Shown here: positions 1 through 12,240 of the stretch, piece by piece
Layout: every line of letters starts with the position of its first letter
How positions within the stretch are numbered: position 1 is the stretch's first letter
The notes under the pieces: model-generated
The model's database searches: none
The model's input: only the letters and a program-made list of their open reading frames with translations
Told to the model about the DNA's origin: nothing
Translations under genes and position numbers: made by a program
Origin: Nymphaea colorata
Lineage: Eukaryota > Streptophyta > Magnoliopsida > Nymphaeales > Nymphaeaceae
Reading direction: 5' to 3'
Assembly: GCF_008831285.2 (NCBI RefSeq)
Contig: NC_045147.1
Location: 23,832,981 to 23,896,980 of the forward strand
Length of the DNA stretch: 64,000 bases

Positions 1-769
1 GCCTTCCTCTCAATTTACAACTAGGTGACTACTGTGTTTAAACCAGGTAACGAATAGGGGAGTCAAAATTGCCAACGTTTCATTCATCTTCTCCCTTTTA
101 ACTGGTTATGCCACCTTTTTGCTGTCCATTAATATTCATCTTGGAAATGATCCTGTGGTGGGTTGCAGACTGGCATGATAACGAAAGTCAACGACAGACT
201 ATTTCAAGATTGACTTCAAGTAGGAAGTGAAAAGTAAAAGAAGAACAGTTCTGAATTCAGATCCACAAGGCAAGCAAGAATAAAATTAGAGTAAAGTCAA
301 CCACAGCATGTCAACAGAATCGCACAAGCGCGGAGAGAACAAGAAGAAAAAAGTTAATGTTAATTGTGACCAGTGATCCCATTCGAATCGCAACAAATTC
401 TCCGTCAGTTTTTGGTCCTCTCAAACTTGGATGGGCCGAAATATTTGACTCCGTCACAGCATCCCATTAGCTATTCCTCTTTTCCCCCCTTCTACTCTGT
501 CCTCTCACGTCATTCATTTGTTTTTCTTCTACCACTACTTCTATTTTCACCTTCGCGACATGCCAGCTTGACTTGCAAGCTCAGCCTTCCAGAAACAAAT
601 TTGTTTGTTGCAAAAAGAGCAGTCAAAAGGTTTATTTATATGTTGAACCATAAATCAGAACGCTTGCATATTCAAACTTCTAAAGAGAAAAAACAAGCAG
701 ATTCACTCAATTCAATCTCATAAAACAGCGACTCTCCCACAATGGGCACGTTTTTCTTCTTCATCATCT
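1..769. other. 3' flank of PME1, no gene seen
   Basis: No supportable gene. On the minus strand this is the downstream flank of PME1, and an AATAAA-like polyadenylation signal lies at about 631-636. Read on the plus strand, the same stretch looks like TATA plus leader and runs into a 15-codon ORF at 742-789 that begins [10 protein letters not shown] and stops just inside the PME1 coding end. The long plus-strand ORF at 373-723 starts at GTG and has no recognisable domain. Confidence 0.5.
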
Positions 770-2970
770 TCAAGCCAACCCACCTGTGAAGGGCACAGTT
801 GTCTTAGGCAGCCACACATCTCCATGGACAAAATTAGACACCGTGAAGCCTCCAGCATCGTTGGCCATCATCAAGTGGAATCCCGGCCATTTAACCCTCC
901 TACTAGTGTCTGCACCTGGCCCACGGTTGCCATACTCACCGTAGTATAATGTTCCCAGAGCGGAACTACTGCTCCAAGCCAGCCAACCGGCAGGGTCGAT
1001 CAAGCTGCCAAGGTTGGACTGCATGACCACCGTTCTAGAGTATGGCCGCCACGGCCGGCCGAGAAAGGTCCTCACGTTGGTTGCCTTGGATAATTCAGGA
1101 CCAGCCAAGATATTGCAGTTTACAATGGAGGTGCCAGTGTTCTGATTCGGATCCGACCTGCCTTGTGCTGTCACGGTGTTTAGCTTCCCAGGCGGCAGCC
1201 GAGCATAGATGTTGCAGTTCTGGAAGACGGCAGCCGCATTCCCAAAGATGAAGTCCACGGTGCCGTAAATGTCGCACTCCCGATAGAACTGACGGAGGGA
1301 GTAGGCATAGAGAGTGTCTTGATATCCCTCAAAGCTGCATTGATAGAACGCTGAAAGGTCCGCACCGTTTCTCACTGCCACTGCTTGGCCTTTAGCTGGC
1401 CCTGCTGTGTTGCGTACTGTGATGCCAATTGCTACAAAGCCTTCCCCTTGTACAGCTGCATGCCATTACCAGTCAGTTTAAGATCATATATGTCACCGGC
1501 CGTTTCTTGAAATGTAACACAACATTGCATTCTTGAACGACCAAGCAAATTGAATTACCAAGCAAATTGTATCAGACAAAGTCAGTGGGCAATGCGCTAG
1601 CCTCTATCGGAATTGTGTCGATAATATAAATATACATAAAAAAAACAGTAAATAAACAATCATGCATAAATAAAGATAAAAACATGTAAATGAATAATCA
1701 TGCATATTTATGTCTGTATATGTGTAACGCGTATCTGTGGGGAGACTACTGTATGGCAGCAAAGAACCACTGTATCTCGGGGTGGGGCAGGTCCAGTTGG
1801 GCATAAACCAAAATGGGGACCACTTAGATTCAATATCAGCTGCTCTCCCGAAGTGTCACCATATGATTAAATATGACCTGATTATATGTCATATGAGCGG
1901 CTGGTTCACCATAAAAAAGCCGACCTGCTCTTGTGAAACTGGAGGGGACCATGATATGGGCCAGCACACATATGATAGTAGTCGTTGAAGAAGCGAGAAC
2001 GAGCAAGGTTACGATCCTCACCAAGGGTTGCAGAGTTGAAGGTGGTCGACCCGCCTCCGACGCTCCGGCTGCCGGTGATGATCGTCTTCCCTATCCCGTC
2101 TCCCACCATCATTATGTATTTCTTTTTCTTATCAATTGTCACTTGCTCCTGGTACTCACCGGCTTTCACGTGTATCACAAAGTAGCCGCTCCCGCCGTCG
2201 CTCTTGAAAGGAGCCGCAGCAATGGCGTCGGTTATGGTGCGGTAATTTCCGCTGCCATCCTGGGCGACCACGACGTTTCCCACAGTCTGGAGATCCATCC
2301 TCCTACCGGAACCATGCCGGAATATTTCCTTGTCGACCCAACGGGGTAGACCATCTGGTGCCACCTTTAGCTCGTCCAGCAACTGTCGACCGGGCTCGAG
2401 CTTAGGTACCCAGTAGTGGGTGAACAAGGCTAAGGATGCACTATAGAGTCGGGATCCATTAACCAGAGGAGCGTAGAGGTTGTGGCCTCGGTGTGAGAAG
2501 GAGGCTTGAGTAAGTCCGTCATAGCAGGTCTGCTGGTTGGTGATGATGGCGCTCAGTAGGGTATGCACCATGTCGACTTGCTCATTCGGCAGGCTGGAGT
2601 CGGTGCCGTTGAGCGTAGTGGAGGAGGAGGCCAAGAAGTCGGTGGTGAGTTGGGAAAGGAGAAGGCAGTCGTTGAGGGCGGCCATGGCTAACGGAGGGAG
2701 GGTGGCGTTGCCCTTAATAACATGGTCGATGAGGGAGGAGAAGCTGGCCGACTGGTCAAGGGACTTGTTGACCAAGAATCGGACGTAGTCATGGAAGTTG
2801 GTGCGTGTCTGGGGGGGTATGAGGGACATGCAGAAGTTGGGGTTGGGGGTGACGCTACAGGCATTCTCAGGACTGATCACTCTAGAAGCAGAGTCGATCT
2901 GGCTCAGAGTTTCAAATGGAAAGCATGTGAAAGAGATGAGGAGGAAGAGAATGATGATAGAGCGTGTCAT
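770..2970 (-). CDS. PME1: pectinesterase with PMEI pro-domain (two exons)
   Basis: Pectin methylesterase precursor of 544 aa that demethylesterifies cell-wall homogalacturonan. Exon 1 is 2970-2022 and exon 2 is 1455-770. The 566-bp intron has GT at 2021-2020 and CAG before 1455, and interrupts a codon after its first base. Residues 1-24 form a hydrophobic signal peptide. A PMEI-type pro-domain spans about 35-182, with Cys pairs in [11 protein letters not shown] and near NDC and QQTC. The catalytic domain starts near 232 ([11 protein letters not shown]). Exon 2 keeps the family motifs [15 protein letters not shown] and LGRPW, so the catalytic Gln, Asp and Arg residues are present. The linker carries GRQLL (194-198) and GRRM (222-225) instead of the RKLL of PME2-4. 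It is the most divergent intact member of the signal-peptide lineage. The ATG is followed at once by the signal peptide. Activity and expression are not shown by the sequence. Confidence 0.93.
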
Positions 2971-3066
2971 CTTCCCGTTCGGTAAGTGGCGATTAGTGAG
3001 ACTCTTCCTCTCCCACCTCGATCGCTTGCTTTCTTGGTGTGTGCACCATGGGAAGTGGGCTCCGAT

Positions 3067-3075
3067 CTATTTATA
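3067..3075 (-). promoter_or_regulatory. Putative TATA box of PME1
   Basis: TATAAATAG on the minus strand, about 97 bases upstream of the PME1 ATG, a normal distance for a plant core promoter with a short leader. Position and sequence are seen; function is inferred. Confidence 0.55.
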
Positions 3076-6050
3076 CTGCTGATGTTTATGATTGCGTTAT
3101 GTAGATATTGATTGTTTATGAATTTTTTTAACTCTTCGTGACACTGGAGTCAACAACCAAGTATCAGCAGGATCACACTCTCTCGCCCTTGATTCAGCAA
3201 CTCCAGCAACCTAATTTGACTCCACCACAGGATGGACGCAACTCGGTTGCAACATATAACAAAGAATACCCACTACTATGCGACGTTGTCCGCGCAGTAT
3301 GGGCTTGTCCCTTTTGCCATTTCTTGCAGTTAGGGCCTCCCTTCAAATTATAGAATTCGCCATATGATCATTTTAAAAGAAATTAAAATTCTTTATCGTT
3401 TATTTTGGCTGTGGATATTGAATAGCTCATCAGTTCATATCATCCGCCAAATCACTTTCGAAAAGAGAAACAGAAAGATATTATCTGCACCATCTTGTTT
3501 ACACCTTTAGCCTTACGTTTTTAAATGCTGCACCATCTATATAGACCCGTAATGAGAATATAAATTGGCTAACTTGTAAGATAGTAGGTAGATCACGACA
3601 AGTCGCCTGCCCAGAAGCTAGACAACTAAGACGTCATATCTGAAACCAATGGCTTTTTTAAGCAATAGCCGCTCATCTTGAGACTAAGGGCATCCGTGCC
3701 AGCCCTCTAGTTGCATCTATCCCTCCCTCCGAAGACAAGCCATGGCAACCGTGAAGTTTTTCCTCTCCCACCGTATTGCCTTAAAGCTAGGTGCGATTAG
3801 CCCAGACACAGCTGTCCAAATAGGTCAAATTATTGGGCTTGGCCACGGATATAATATATTTATGATATCTGCATCGCTAGGCCAAAAAGGCACTCTCTTC
3901 GTTTTTTCCTTTTGAAGGGAACGTTAGTAAGAATGTTCATTATATGCATTTCATTTGCGGGATCATTAAATTGTTTTCTTAATTTTGCATGAGACATTAA
4001 GCCACGTTCTTTCAGCCATTAGGCCCATAGCGAACCAAAATATATTCTAAAAGTTGGAATAATTTGATTCGAATGAGTAGATCTCAAGATTAGATGCTCA
4101 AAAGAACATGAGAAACCAAGTAGGACCGGTACAAACATGGGAAACCGCACGCACATACAACCCCGACCTGTAATTTGACCACCCGAATGAAGCTCCTCTA
4201 GTCATATAAATTGAACTCCATGTAGTCATATCAATTGAACAGTTCCCGAGAGAAGGTAGAACAACCTCCTGTATTGGGATCAAATTATGGGGCTCAGCTC
4301 ATGACCTACTTACTTAACTCAAGTATGAGATACTTCAAAAAAAAAAAATTAATGAGGTGAGCTGATATAGTCCGTTGGGTTAGAAGCGTTTCATAGACGG
4401 ATTCGGGACAGGCATAAATTTGAAGGTGGAATCAGCGAGAGTATTTAAATTTTGTAGGAAGGCCTGTCTTTTTCTGACCATGTAACAGTTTGAAGAAAGT
4501 TGACTTTGACGAACCACCACAAATGGATCAGGAAAAAAACCCCAACGTGAGGCCAACCCCCGACCCCACTCCCCAAACCAACGGGTAGACCAAGAGTTGG
4601 AATCTAATGTGAAAGGTTAAAAATGTCCACAGGTTTGGTTAGAATTCCATTTCCGTGCGGTTTTAAGGATGTTAATATATTTGATTTAAAATTGTATATT
4701 CAATTGAAACCGTTTCGAAAACATCAAATATGAAAACAAAATTAACATTCATGTATGAAATCAAATTACATCTAATCGGATTCAAATACAAATAAATATC
4801 TGAGTAGATGTAGATTCACTACTACATTTAATCAAACGCTCTTACTTTTTGAAAATCAGCTTGAACATAGTCAGATGTAGATTCAGATATGGATTTGGAT
4901 TGTAAAAATTGGATTTCGAGTTCATATTCAGATTGTATTTAAATCTGAATTTATGAAAAAACGGATGTGATTAAAACTATATCGGATTCAAATTCAATCC
5001 GTTGACATCCATTCCGTAAGTGTTTAAAACATTGTTGACTACACTTCCTGGATGAGGTAAGCGCATTCATCGACTATTAAAACAAGAAAATGTCCAGTTA
5101 CGATCTTAACTTTTGCAATAATCACGTTCATGGGCGTAAGCTCTTTTTTGCAATACATGGACGCCACACATTAAAAATTTTAAATTGGCTAGGCGAGCCT
5201 TACTTACCTGTCGTGGTCAATGTAACTGTCATTAAATTCCATCCATCTAATTAGCTGAATAAAAACATTCGCTCGGCTGCTACCATATTTACGAGTAATT
5301 GTCTAAACATTTAAAAATATATACATAATTATCATCTAATTTTCGAAAATAATTCACAAACGGACTTCATGAATAAAAAATTAAAATATTACTAAGAAGT
5401 GTATTTTACCCTTGATAAAAAAAATTATTTTAAACAAAGAACTTTCTGCGATATACACCTTTTTGGTACTCTCTCTATAATTTCATCTTTTTTCGTTTTT
5501 TTAAGTGCGTGATTGTCGGGATAAAATGCAAGAGATCTAGAAAGGGAGAAAGAAAGACAGACTTGACTTAAAAAATGCAGTTTGCAAAATTTTTCCTGAA
5601 AGAAATTACTTTTTTATATTAAGGATAAAATTGTCATCGGTGAAGAATGTGTTTACAAATTGTTTCATAAAATAAGGCGATTATACTTGTAATTTTCGAC
5701 CATTAAGTTATTATTTGAGAATACATCAAAGGTTAAGCAGTTACGTGTAAATTTGTCCGTGCAATGTTAATAAACATAGCATGATTTATCATGTTTTATT
5801 TCTTTTTTTTTAATAGAACGTCAACGTTAAAAATATAGTATTTCAAAGCAATCATACAGGAGCTTTGTTCAAACGTCTTCTACAATAGCACACAAAGCTA
5901 GTCGGCAGACTTTAGCTTTATTAATTGCACTCACATGTAAGGCAAATGGGCAGAGAAAAACACATAAAACTTTCTACCAACAATAGGGGAATTGGGTTCA
6001 CCACATTAAAAAGATATAGTGAAGGAAGCTTGCTAGCTGGTTGATGCCAG
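3076..6050. other. Intergenic, AT-rich, one MITE-like repeat
   Basis: No gene is supported. The stretch is AT-rich with frequent A and T runs. It includes the PME1 upstream region and the MITE-like element at 4667-5010. The 61-codon minus ORF near 4.1-4.3 kb has no recognisable domain. The last 130 bases are the 3' flank of the PME pseudogene that follows. Confidence 0.6.
4667..5010. repeat. MITE-like repeat with imperfect terminal inverted repeats
   Basis: The left end begins GGATGTTAAT. The right end, read in reverse complement, begins GGATGTCAAC, and similarity continues for about 25 bases, so the ends look like imperfect inverted repeats of a 344-bp AT-rich non-coding element. An internal segment near 4767 (ATTACATCTAATCGGATTC) recurs near 11755 with one mismatch, so this is a dispersed family. 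No clear target-site duplication was found. The element class is inferred. Confidence 0.4.
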
Positions 6051-6668
6051 TTAGGCTGTGAAGGGCATAGTCGCCCTAGGCAACCAAGAATTCCCCTGCA
6101 CCAAATTGGAGACTGTGAATTTCGAAGCATCATTGGCGATCATCAAATGGAACCCCGGCCACTTGACACTTCCACTGGTTCTTGCGCCATTCCCACGGTT
6201 GTTATACTCCCCGTTTTCAGTGCAAAATCGTCGGACCACGATAGTCGGTGGGGTGATCAGGCTATCAAGATAGGAGAACATGATCACAGTTCTAGAGTAG
6301 GCCCTTGATACATCCTCATGTTCGCCATCCTGGCCAAATCCGAACTGGCCAAGATGTTGCACTGGTGGATGGAGATGCTGGTGTTTTGGTTTGGGTCCGT
6401 CTGGCACTGTGCTGTCCCCGTGTTGGTCACCTTGCAAAGATGTTGATGTTCCGGAGGACGATGGCAGCGTTTCCGAAGATGATGAAGTAGATGTTGCACT
6501 CTTTGTAAATCTGCCTGAGGGAGTGGGTGTCTTGGTGTCCTTCGAAGCTGCAGCGGTGAAAGGCCGAGCGGTTGTTGCTGCTCCTAAGTGCTACCCCCTG
6601 AGCTTTTTTTGGTCCAACTGTGTTGCGAACTGTGATGCCGATTGCTGGGAAACCCTTTCCTACTACAG
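6051..6668 (-). pseudogene. PME pseudogene A (exon 2)
   Basis: Degenerate second exon of a PME of the PME1 type. It opens directly after a CAG acceptor with a VVGKGF segment, as intact exon 2 does. It then shows CSFEGHQDT with the tyrosine and following residues lost, a damaged FIIFGNAA block in place of GTVDFIFG, and a shift into other frames near 6430 and 6310. It ends in a normal frame with [21 protein letters not shown] and a stop. The LGRPW motif is destroyed. Several independent lesions make a functional enzyme very unlikely. A matching exon 1 is missing apart from a possible scrap at 7290-7362. Confidence 0.85.
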
Positions 6669-7000
6669 CTGCAACGTGGGAGTTTTTTTTACAGTCGCTT
6701 CTTTTACAGGAAGACAATAGCAATATCAATGGAACTTTTTTCACATGCAATATTGTTCTCACAATGAACCACTTTCGTCTTACGTTCTATGCCTCATTCT
6801 AATTTTCTGTACAATACACGTATCGTTTTTTCACAAATGTTACGTTTCGTAGGAATGTCCAATGTCTATATCTATCAATTATAACTCTAGTTAACGTTTT
6901 CATTTTTGGTATCTAATTTATACATTGTACTTTCACCATTTTTCATGGTGACATTAAAAGTTCTTAAATTTTATGTCAGATTTGTCAAAAATAATTTAAA

Positions 7001-7037
7001 TATTATATATATTTATATTATATATATTTATATTATA
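7001..7037. repeat. 15-bp AT-rich tandem repeat, 2.5 copies
   Basis: The unit TATTATATATATTTA is repeated head to tail from 7001 with a third partial copy. It lies in what would be the intron of pseudogene A. Confidence 0.7.
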
Positions 7038-7289
7038 AACCTTTCGTCAATTTCCTTTCATGGTCGATTGCAGTGTGACCTCAACCTTTCTTGATCCATC
7101 AATATAATGTGACATGCGTTTGTTGATGTGGCAAAAGATTCGCATTCCTCAAATTAACTAAGCACGTGTCATTTCATTGTCTTCCGCTGACGCGATATTA
7201 GGGGGAATGTCTGATCATGCTAAATTTGTGAATCCCATATGCTTACGATCATAAGCAATAAAATTAATCCCCCAATGGAAGCGGCCGAC

Positions 7290-7362
7290 TGTCGATCATC
7301 TTTGACACGTATGGTTCCACCTAAGCCCATCTTTGTCCATCATTATGTACTTCTTCTTCATG
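7290..7362 (-). pseudogene. Possible exon-1 scrap of PME pseudogene A
   Basis: The minus strand reads KKKYIMM followed by a Gly-containing stretch with a stop. This recalls the [12 protein letters not shown] block near the 3' end of PME1 exon 1. It lies about 620 bases upstream of pseudogene A exon 2, close to the intron length of the intact genes. The match is short and decays quickly, so this is a suggestion only. Confidence 0.35.
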
Positions 7363-7373
7363 GTTGAAGCCAG

Positions 7374-7530
7374 TCATGCTGTGAAGTGCACAGTCGTCTT
7401 AGGCAACCAAGAATTCCCCAGCACCAAATTTGAGACTGTGAAAGCGTTATTGGCAGTCATCAAATGGAACCGCAGCCACTTGACCTTCCCACTAGTGCTT
7501 GCGCCCTACCTGCGGTTGAATAATTTTTAA
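7374..7530 (-). pseudogene. PME pseudogene B (C-terminal fragment)
   Basis: Only the last 45 or so codons of a PME survive: a SGKVKW segment, a damaged FHLMTANN, TVSNLVLGNSWLPKTTV and HFTA before TGA. The fragment is closest to the C-terminus of pseudogene A. Similarity stops near 7520, where AT-rich unrelated sequence begins, and no catalytic motif remains. It lies upstream of pseudogene A in the same orientation, which suggests a second broken tandem copy. Confidence 0.75.
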
Positions 7531-10387
7531 TTTCTGAAGCATAATTAAATTGCAGAGAGCCTGGCTGCCATTCCTACTTTGATACAATTGAAACAAGTTC
7601 AACTTTGACACTGATATTAATGTAAAAGCTGCGATGATCGACCGAATCTGCTGATTCCAAGATGAGTGGCCGCCCCCTCAATGATTCAGCTTGTTTGGTT
7701 ATGAAATGGTAGAAATTTATCATTACATTAATTTTTCCAAAATAAATAAAAACACAAGCATTTCTTTTGTGTCAGCTGGTGAATCACATTCCATTAATCA
7801 AATCAGCCGCCTGCTTGAAGCCAGTTTTTTTTTTACTTCTGCCTATTATTTAAGAAACTTAATCTGGGATTATTTAAGAAACTTAATTTCCTTTGGTTTC
7901 TTGGTGATGGGCTGTTCATAGTGATGGCCTGATAAAAAACTGATGATTAATTTAATTTTTATAGATACTATTCTTTTGGCCTGTTAAGCTCTACTTTCTC
8001 GAGTTGTATTGAATATAGTAAGTTCACCAAAATCACAAGACAGCCTCATCCCCTATTGGGAAATGGGGTCGCTACTCTTCAAAAACTGAGAAACCCACCG
8101 CCCACCGTTGCAAAGCAGTGTGTTTTGCATGATCAGAGGACGGCTTTGCATGTGCGTTGCGTGGAATTCTTATTGGCAAGGCCGCTGTCTGACGAACAGA
8201 TTGAAAAGCCTGGGAAGTTGATCATTCATTCAACAATATAAGGTTGCAAGCACGGTGGAAATATTTTATCTAGTGATGCCCAATTCAACCGAGTGAATTT
8301 ACAATTGGGTATGCACTAAAAGTAGATGATCTACTTACAGATTATAAATCTGTTCAGGCACGAATTAATGCAACCAATTCGTCAGATCTAGTGTCTACAT
8401 TTTCACTATATGTGGGAAAAAAGTTAATTGGACTGACATTTAACTATGAGTTATAGAGTTGGATTAAACTTCCAAACCAAGCGAACGTTAGCAAACATTC
8501 TAACCCTTCGTGATGTAAAAATAAGAATAAATTAGACACCCAGATTGTAAATTAAGCATTCGAAGTTTAAGCTTGAAAATATCGACTTCACTTCTTGAAA
8601 ATATATGTCCCTAGCCCACTTTTATGAGTATGTGCCATGCATAAGAACATGTGCACAATGCAAGTGTGCACAGACCTATACATATAATTGCAAATAATGG
8701 TTAATTTCTTAGATTATGACACACACGTAAAATTTTTTCTTAGATGACGATAGCCATATGGTTGGGGATAAAACAGGACATTAAATCATTTGGCTGATTG
8801 GTTTCTTTCCAAGAATCTATAGTACCTCCTCCGGCGCCGGCGCATGCAGATGTGGTAGATGATCTAAAAGTGGAGAGGTGCAGAGAAAGAGAACCAAGAT
8901 TGGATACAAAATATTTTGGCCTTGCTTCCGTAGCCAACAACAAAAAATCGCAAGATCTTTGCTTCCCCAAGCTAACGTGGACGCAAGCGTCATGAACAAT
9001 GTGACAATGCCAGACGCATGATTAACAACAAAATTAATTTACGTTCCGGGGTATTGATTGGACGCATAAATTGTAAGAGTATGTCGAACATGATCATTCA
9101 TCATATCCCATTATGAATCTAATTAAATGGAAATACGATTAGCCGACTGTCGCAGGATTCGAATGGTTTCCCAAGTTTTTAAATTCCTCGATAGCATGCA
9201 ATGACGACTGCCAAAAGGGAGGCCTCAAGTACTTTGTAGCCATTCTATTTTATATTTTTCAGATTCTCTTTTCAAAACGCGAGTAGTATTGAAAAGACCG
9301 AAGTGTAAAAGTATTTCCTTTAGGTCCCAACATGGACTACTCCACCAGTTTAGTTATAACTATGTTAGGCATCAGGCCGGCCGAGTACTCGAAGAGTACC
9401 TGGTACGTGGCACAAATGAGCCTGAGAAACTTGGCCCGGTTCGAGTTGGTTCAATGAGGCCTAATTCAGCCTCGTACGTATTTTTTATATATTTAAAAAA
9501 TAATTTTTATTTTAACTGTGTCGAGCAGGGTTGAGCTTGGGCTTGGGTATCAAGACTTCTCTTGTGCTTCACTGAGTAGGGAAGTTGAAGGTTACTTTTT
9601 CTTAATTAAGTAAACATCAAAGAAAGATGTCTGGAGGTCCATAGGAAGTAGACTCAATGTTTGGAGGTCGAACGTTATAATCAATTTTTTTATGCCAAAT
9701 TTCTAAAATACATTGAAAATTAAAAAGGCCACGCCCTCTTAGGTAAAAGATGAAGAGGTGAAAAAATGTGGTTTTTTTATACACAAAAAATCCCTACTGC
9801 TTGAGAAGGACGAGAAAGCTCCCAATCAGAGCCACATGGTGGTTTTGTACGAACTGTCAACTCAAACATCGATCTGAAATTGACATATGCCTCTAGAAGT
9901 TAATTGTGTTTACCTGCACCCTTCAGTTTAATGTTTACTGAGGGAAAAAAAATGGTGGCCAAGTGTTTTTGTAAAACCAAAAAATGATGTCAATAACTTA
10001 GACGGCGACTATCCGGTTCCTAACTTCGATGACTTGGGGTAGTTTCCTTTTTCCCAACACAAAAGCAAAAAAGTTGGTTCCATAAATCCGCCGACTGCAT
10101 GTAGATGGCGAGAAAGCTCTTTGACTAACTGGCTAGACATTGAAGAGGAAGTTGTAACCCAAAGTCAATCAAACCATTGCGTGCATAATCAGGTTACTTG
10201 GAGCGAGTAGTCCCTCACCACACAATCGGTCTATGCATCTTTAAGTGGTACTACAAGAAAGTAAAAGGTTCGACAGTATCAAAACCTCTGGGAGCTACAA
10301 AAAGACAATTTTTATTTTTACAACTAATCAGATATCATTGTGCCCCTTTCCAGAACTTGGTAGTGAAACAAAATGATCATGGCATTA
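7531..10387. other. Intergenic, no gene seen
   Basis: About 2.9 kb of AT-rich sequence. The short ORFs near 8.06, 8.80 and 9.29 kb have no recognisable domain, and I found no PME remnants here. The stretch separates pseudogene B from pseudogene C. Confidence 0.55.
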
Positions 10388-10399
10388 TTACCTGCAGCG

Positions 10400-11101
10400 G
10401 CCTGGAAGGGGGACATTCGTTGATAGTTGATTTCTCCAACTCATTCGAGCCCCCATGGAGAAGCCCACAGCAGGGCGAGGCAACCACATTGCATCCCTTT
10501 CCACAAAGTTGACCACTGTGAAGTTGCTGGGGTCATCGAAACTACCCAGGCCACCGCGCCTTCTTGGTGGTCCACCTATTATCATACTCTCCTTAATACA
10601 GAGAGCTAAAAGTAAAGTCACCTGACCAAGCTGACCAACCAACAGGACTCATGAAGCTATCAATGAAGCAACGCATAACAATGGTCCTCCAGTATTGTGT
10701 CCAAGGCAGCCCAAGGTAGGTCATAACCCGCTGGTGGGTTGCAGCTTGGTCGAGGGCGACCAAGATGTTGGTGTTCAAGATGGATATACCTGCGTTCTGA
10801 TTCGGGTCACTTCTGCCTTGAGCCGTTAACATGTTGCACGACTATGTAATGGCAGCCTGGTAGAGATGATGGAAAGCTGAGACACCATGGCGGCATTGCG
10901 GAGGATGAAGTCTATGGTGCCGTAGATGTCGCATTCCCTATTGGAGTGAGTGAGTGCAGACTCTGTCTTGGTAGCCCTCAAAGCTGCAGTGGTAGAGTGT
11001 GGAGAAATCGGCGCAACTCCTAACTGCTACTGCTTGGCCTTTGGATGGCCCAGCCTGCTGTGTTTCTAACTGTAATTCCTACTCCCACGAAGCCCTGCCC
11101 A
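10400..11101 (-). pseudogene. PME pseudogene C (exon 2)
   Basis: Second exon of a PME with several lesions. After a TGCAG acceptor it reads [16 protein letters not shown], then loses frame. Pieces with the sense of [41 protein letters not shown] and NFTVVNF follow in different frames. The active-site LGRPW has become LGLPW, removing the catalytic arginine, and the usual FTAGLA-stop ending is absent. The left boundary is approximate. It pairs with the exon-1 remnant at 11810-12080. Confidence 0.82.
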
Positions 11102-11626
11102 CTGCACAAGAAACCAACTTGCATTGTCAACTATTCCCAACGCAGAAATGTGAGTCCATCAGACACGGTTTGTGGGAAACCCATATGGGCACGTCGTACC
11201 AATATTTCCTACTAAACATGCATGCTAAGTCTGTGTGCCTTGCGTACCAACCATGAATATTTATCATCCTTGTGTGCATTTGGAAAATGGCATCTAGATC
11301 CTGTTTGAGTAATGCCTTATTTCTTGTATGAAAACAGAGGTATAGACACGTGAAATGATCTCTCAAACACTGTATGACCCACTGACCCACAGAATTTTTC
11401 TATATGACATGTTCGGATGCTATTCTAGCTCCAGTACTGTAACTGCTTTCATTTTCTTTTGGCTTTAATTCGAGCACGTGAATAGGCTAGAGTTTCCTTT
11501 GTCTGGACTATATATATTACGGGTGGCCTGTTTTACACAACATCCATGCTTCAATTTCTTCTATATACTGCATTATTTTACCCAAAGACAATTCCGTTTT
11601 TTTACTTAAACTCTACATTGTAAGTT
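11102..11626. other. Remnant intron of PME pseudogene C
   Basis: Non-coding stretch between the acceptor of pseudogene C exon 2 and a truncated repeat. It corresponds in place to the PME intron. Nothing else is recognised. Confidence 0.45.
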
Positions 11627-11800
11627 GGGATGTCAATAAGTCCAATTTAGATCCCATATCCGACTCTGAACTGCTTTAAAAAAATCGGTTAGAAAAAAAA
11701 ACAAAAAAAAATTGAGATACAATTAAGAAATCGGATAGGTTCCCGATTTAAGAAATTACATCTAATAGGATTCGGGTTTGGATGTAGGTAATCTCCAATC
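11627..11800. repeat. Truncated second copy of the 4667-5010 repeat family
   Basis: It begins GGATGTCAAT and contains ATTACATCTAATAGGATTC near 11755, matching the internal segment of the 4667-5010 element. PME homology of pseudogene C exon 1 stops almost exactly where this repeat ends, so the repeat or a linked deletion replaced the 3' part of that exon. Confidence 0.4.
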
Positions 11801-11809
11801 AAATATAGG

Positions 11810-12080
11810 TCAGTAAGGAGGAGGCAGTCATTGAAGGCGCCTACTGATTGCAGGGTAAAGCTAGTGTTGATCGTGATGGTCCGGTTGATGAGGGAGGAGG
11901 AGGCAGAAAGAGGGACTTCATAACAAGGTAGGCCGTACTGGTAGAGGCCTGCGTGGCCTTGCTGGAGAAGCACAGCCTTCGAAAAGTCGGGGTTCGTGGT
12001 GGCATTTGACATTGCAGGCCTCTGACGTTTTCCTACGAATGTGAGAATGGAAGGCGAACGATGAAGAGTTGGAAGAAGGT
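11810..12080 (-). pseudogene. PME pseudogene C (exon 1, PMEI remnant)
   Basis: The minus strand encodes a PMEI-domain remnant: TTNPDFSKAV, LYQYGLPCYEV, SSLINRTITI and GAFNDCLLLTDL. These follow the order of [28 protein letters not shown] and [12 protein letters not shown] in PME3. The expected first Cys pair is damaged, with FCK read as FSK. The sequence past the NDC block, about 220 codons, is missing. The start codon and signal peptide cannot be read in one frame, so the 5' limit is approximate. Confidence 0.75.
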
Positions 12081-12240
12081 GACAGTGAGCTCGGTAAACT
12101 GCATTCTAGTACGACTCTCTCCCTCCGTGTCTGTGATTATGAGCGAGGACTGGAGACGAAGGGAGCCAGACAAATTAACGATGGTCTACGATTATGAGCG
12201 AGGAGTGGAGTATGAAGGGACTATTAAGTTGAGCGGAAGA

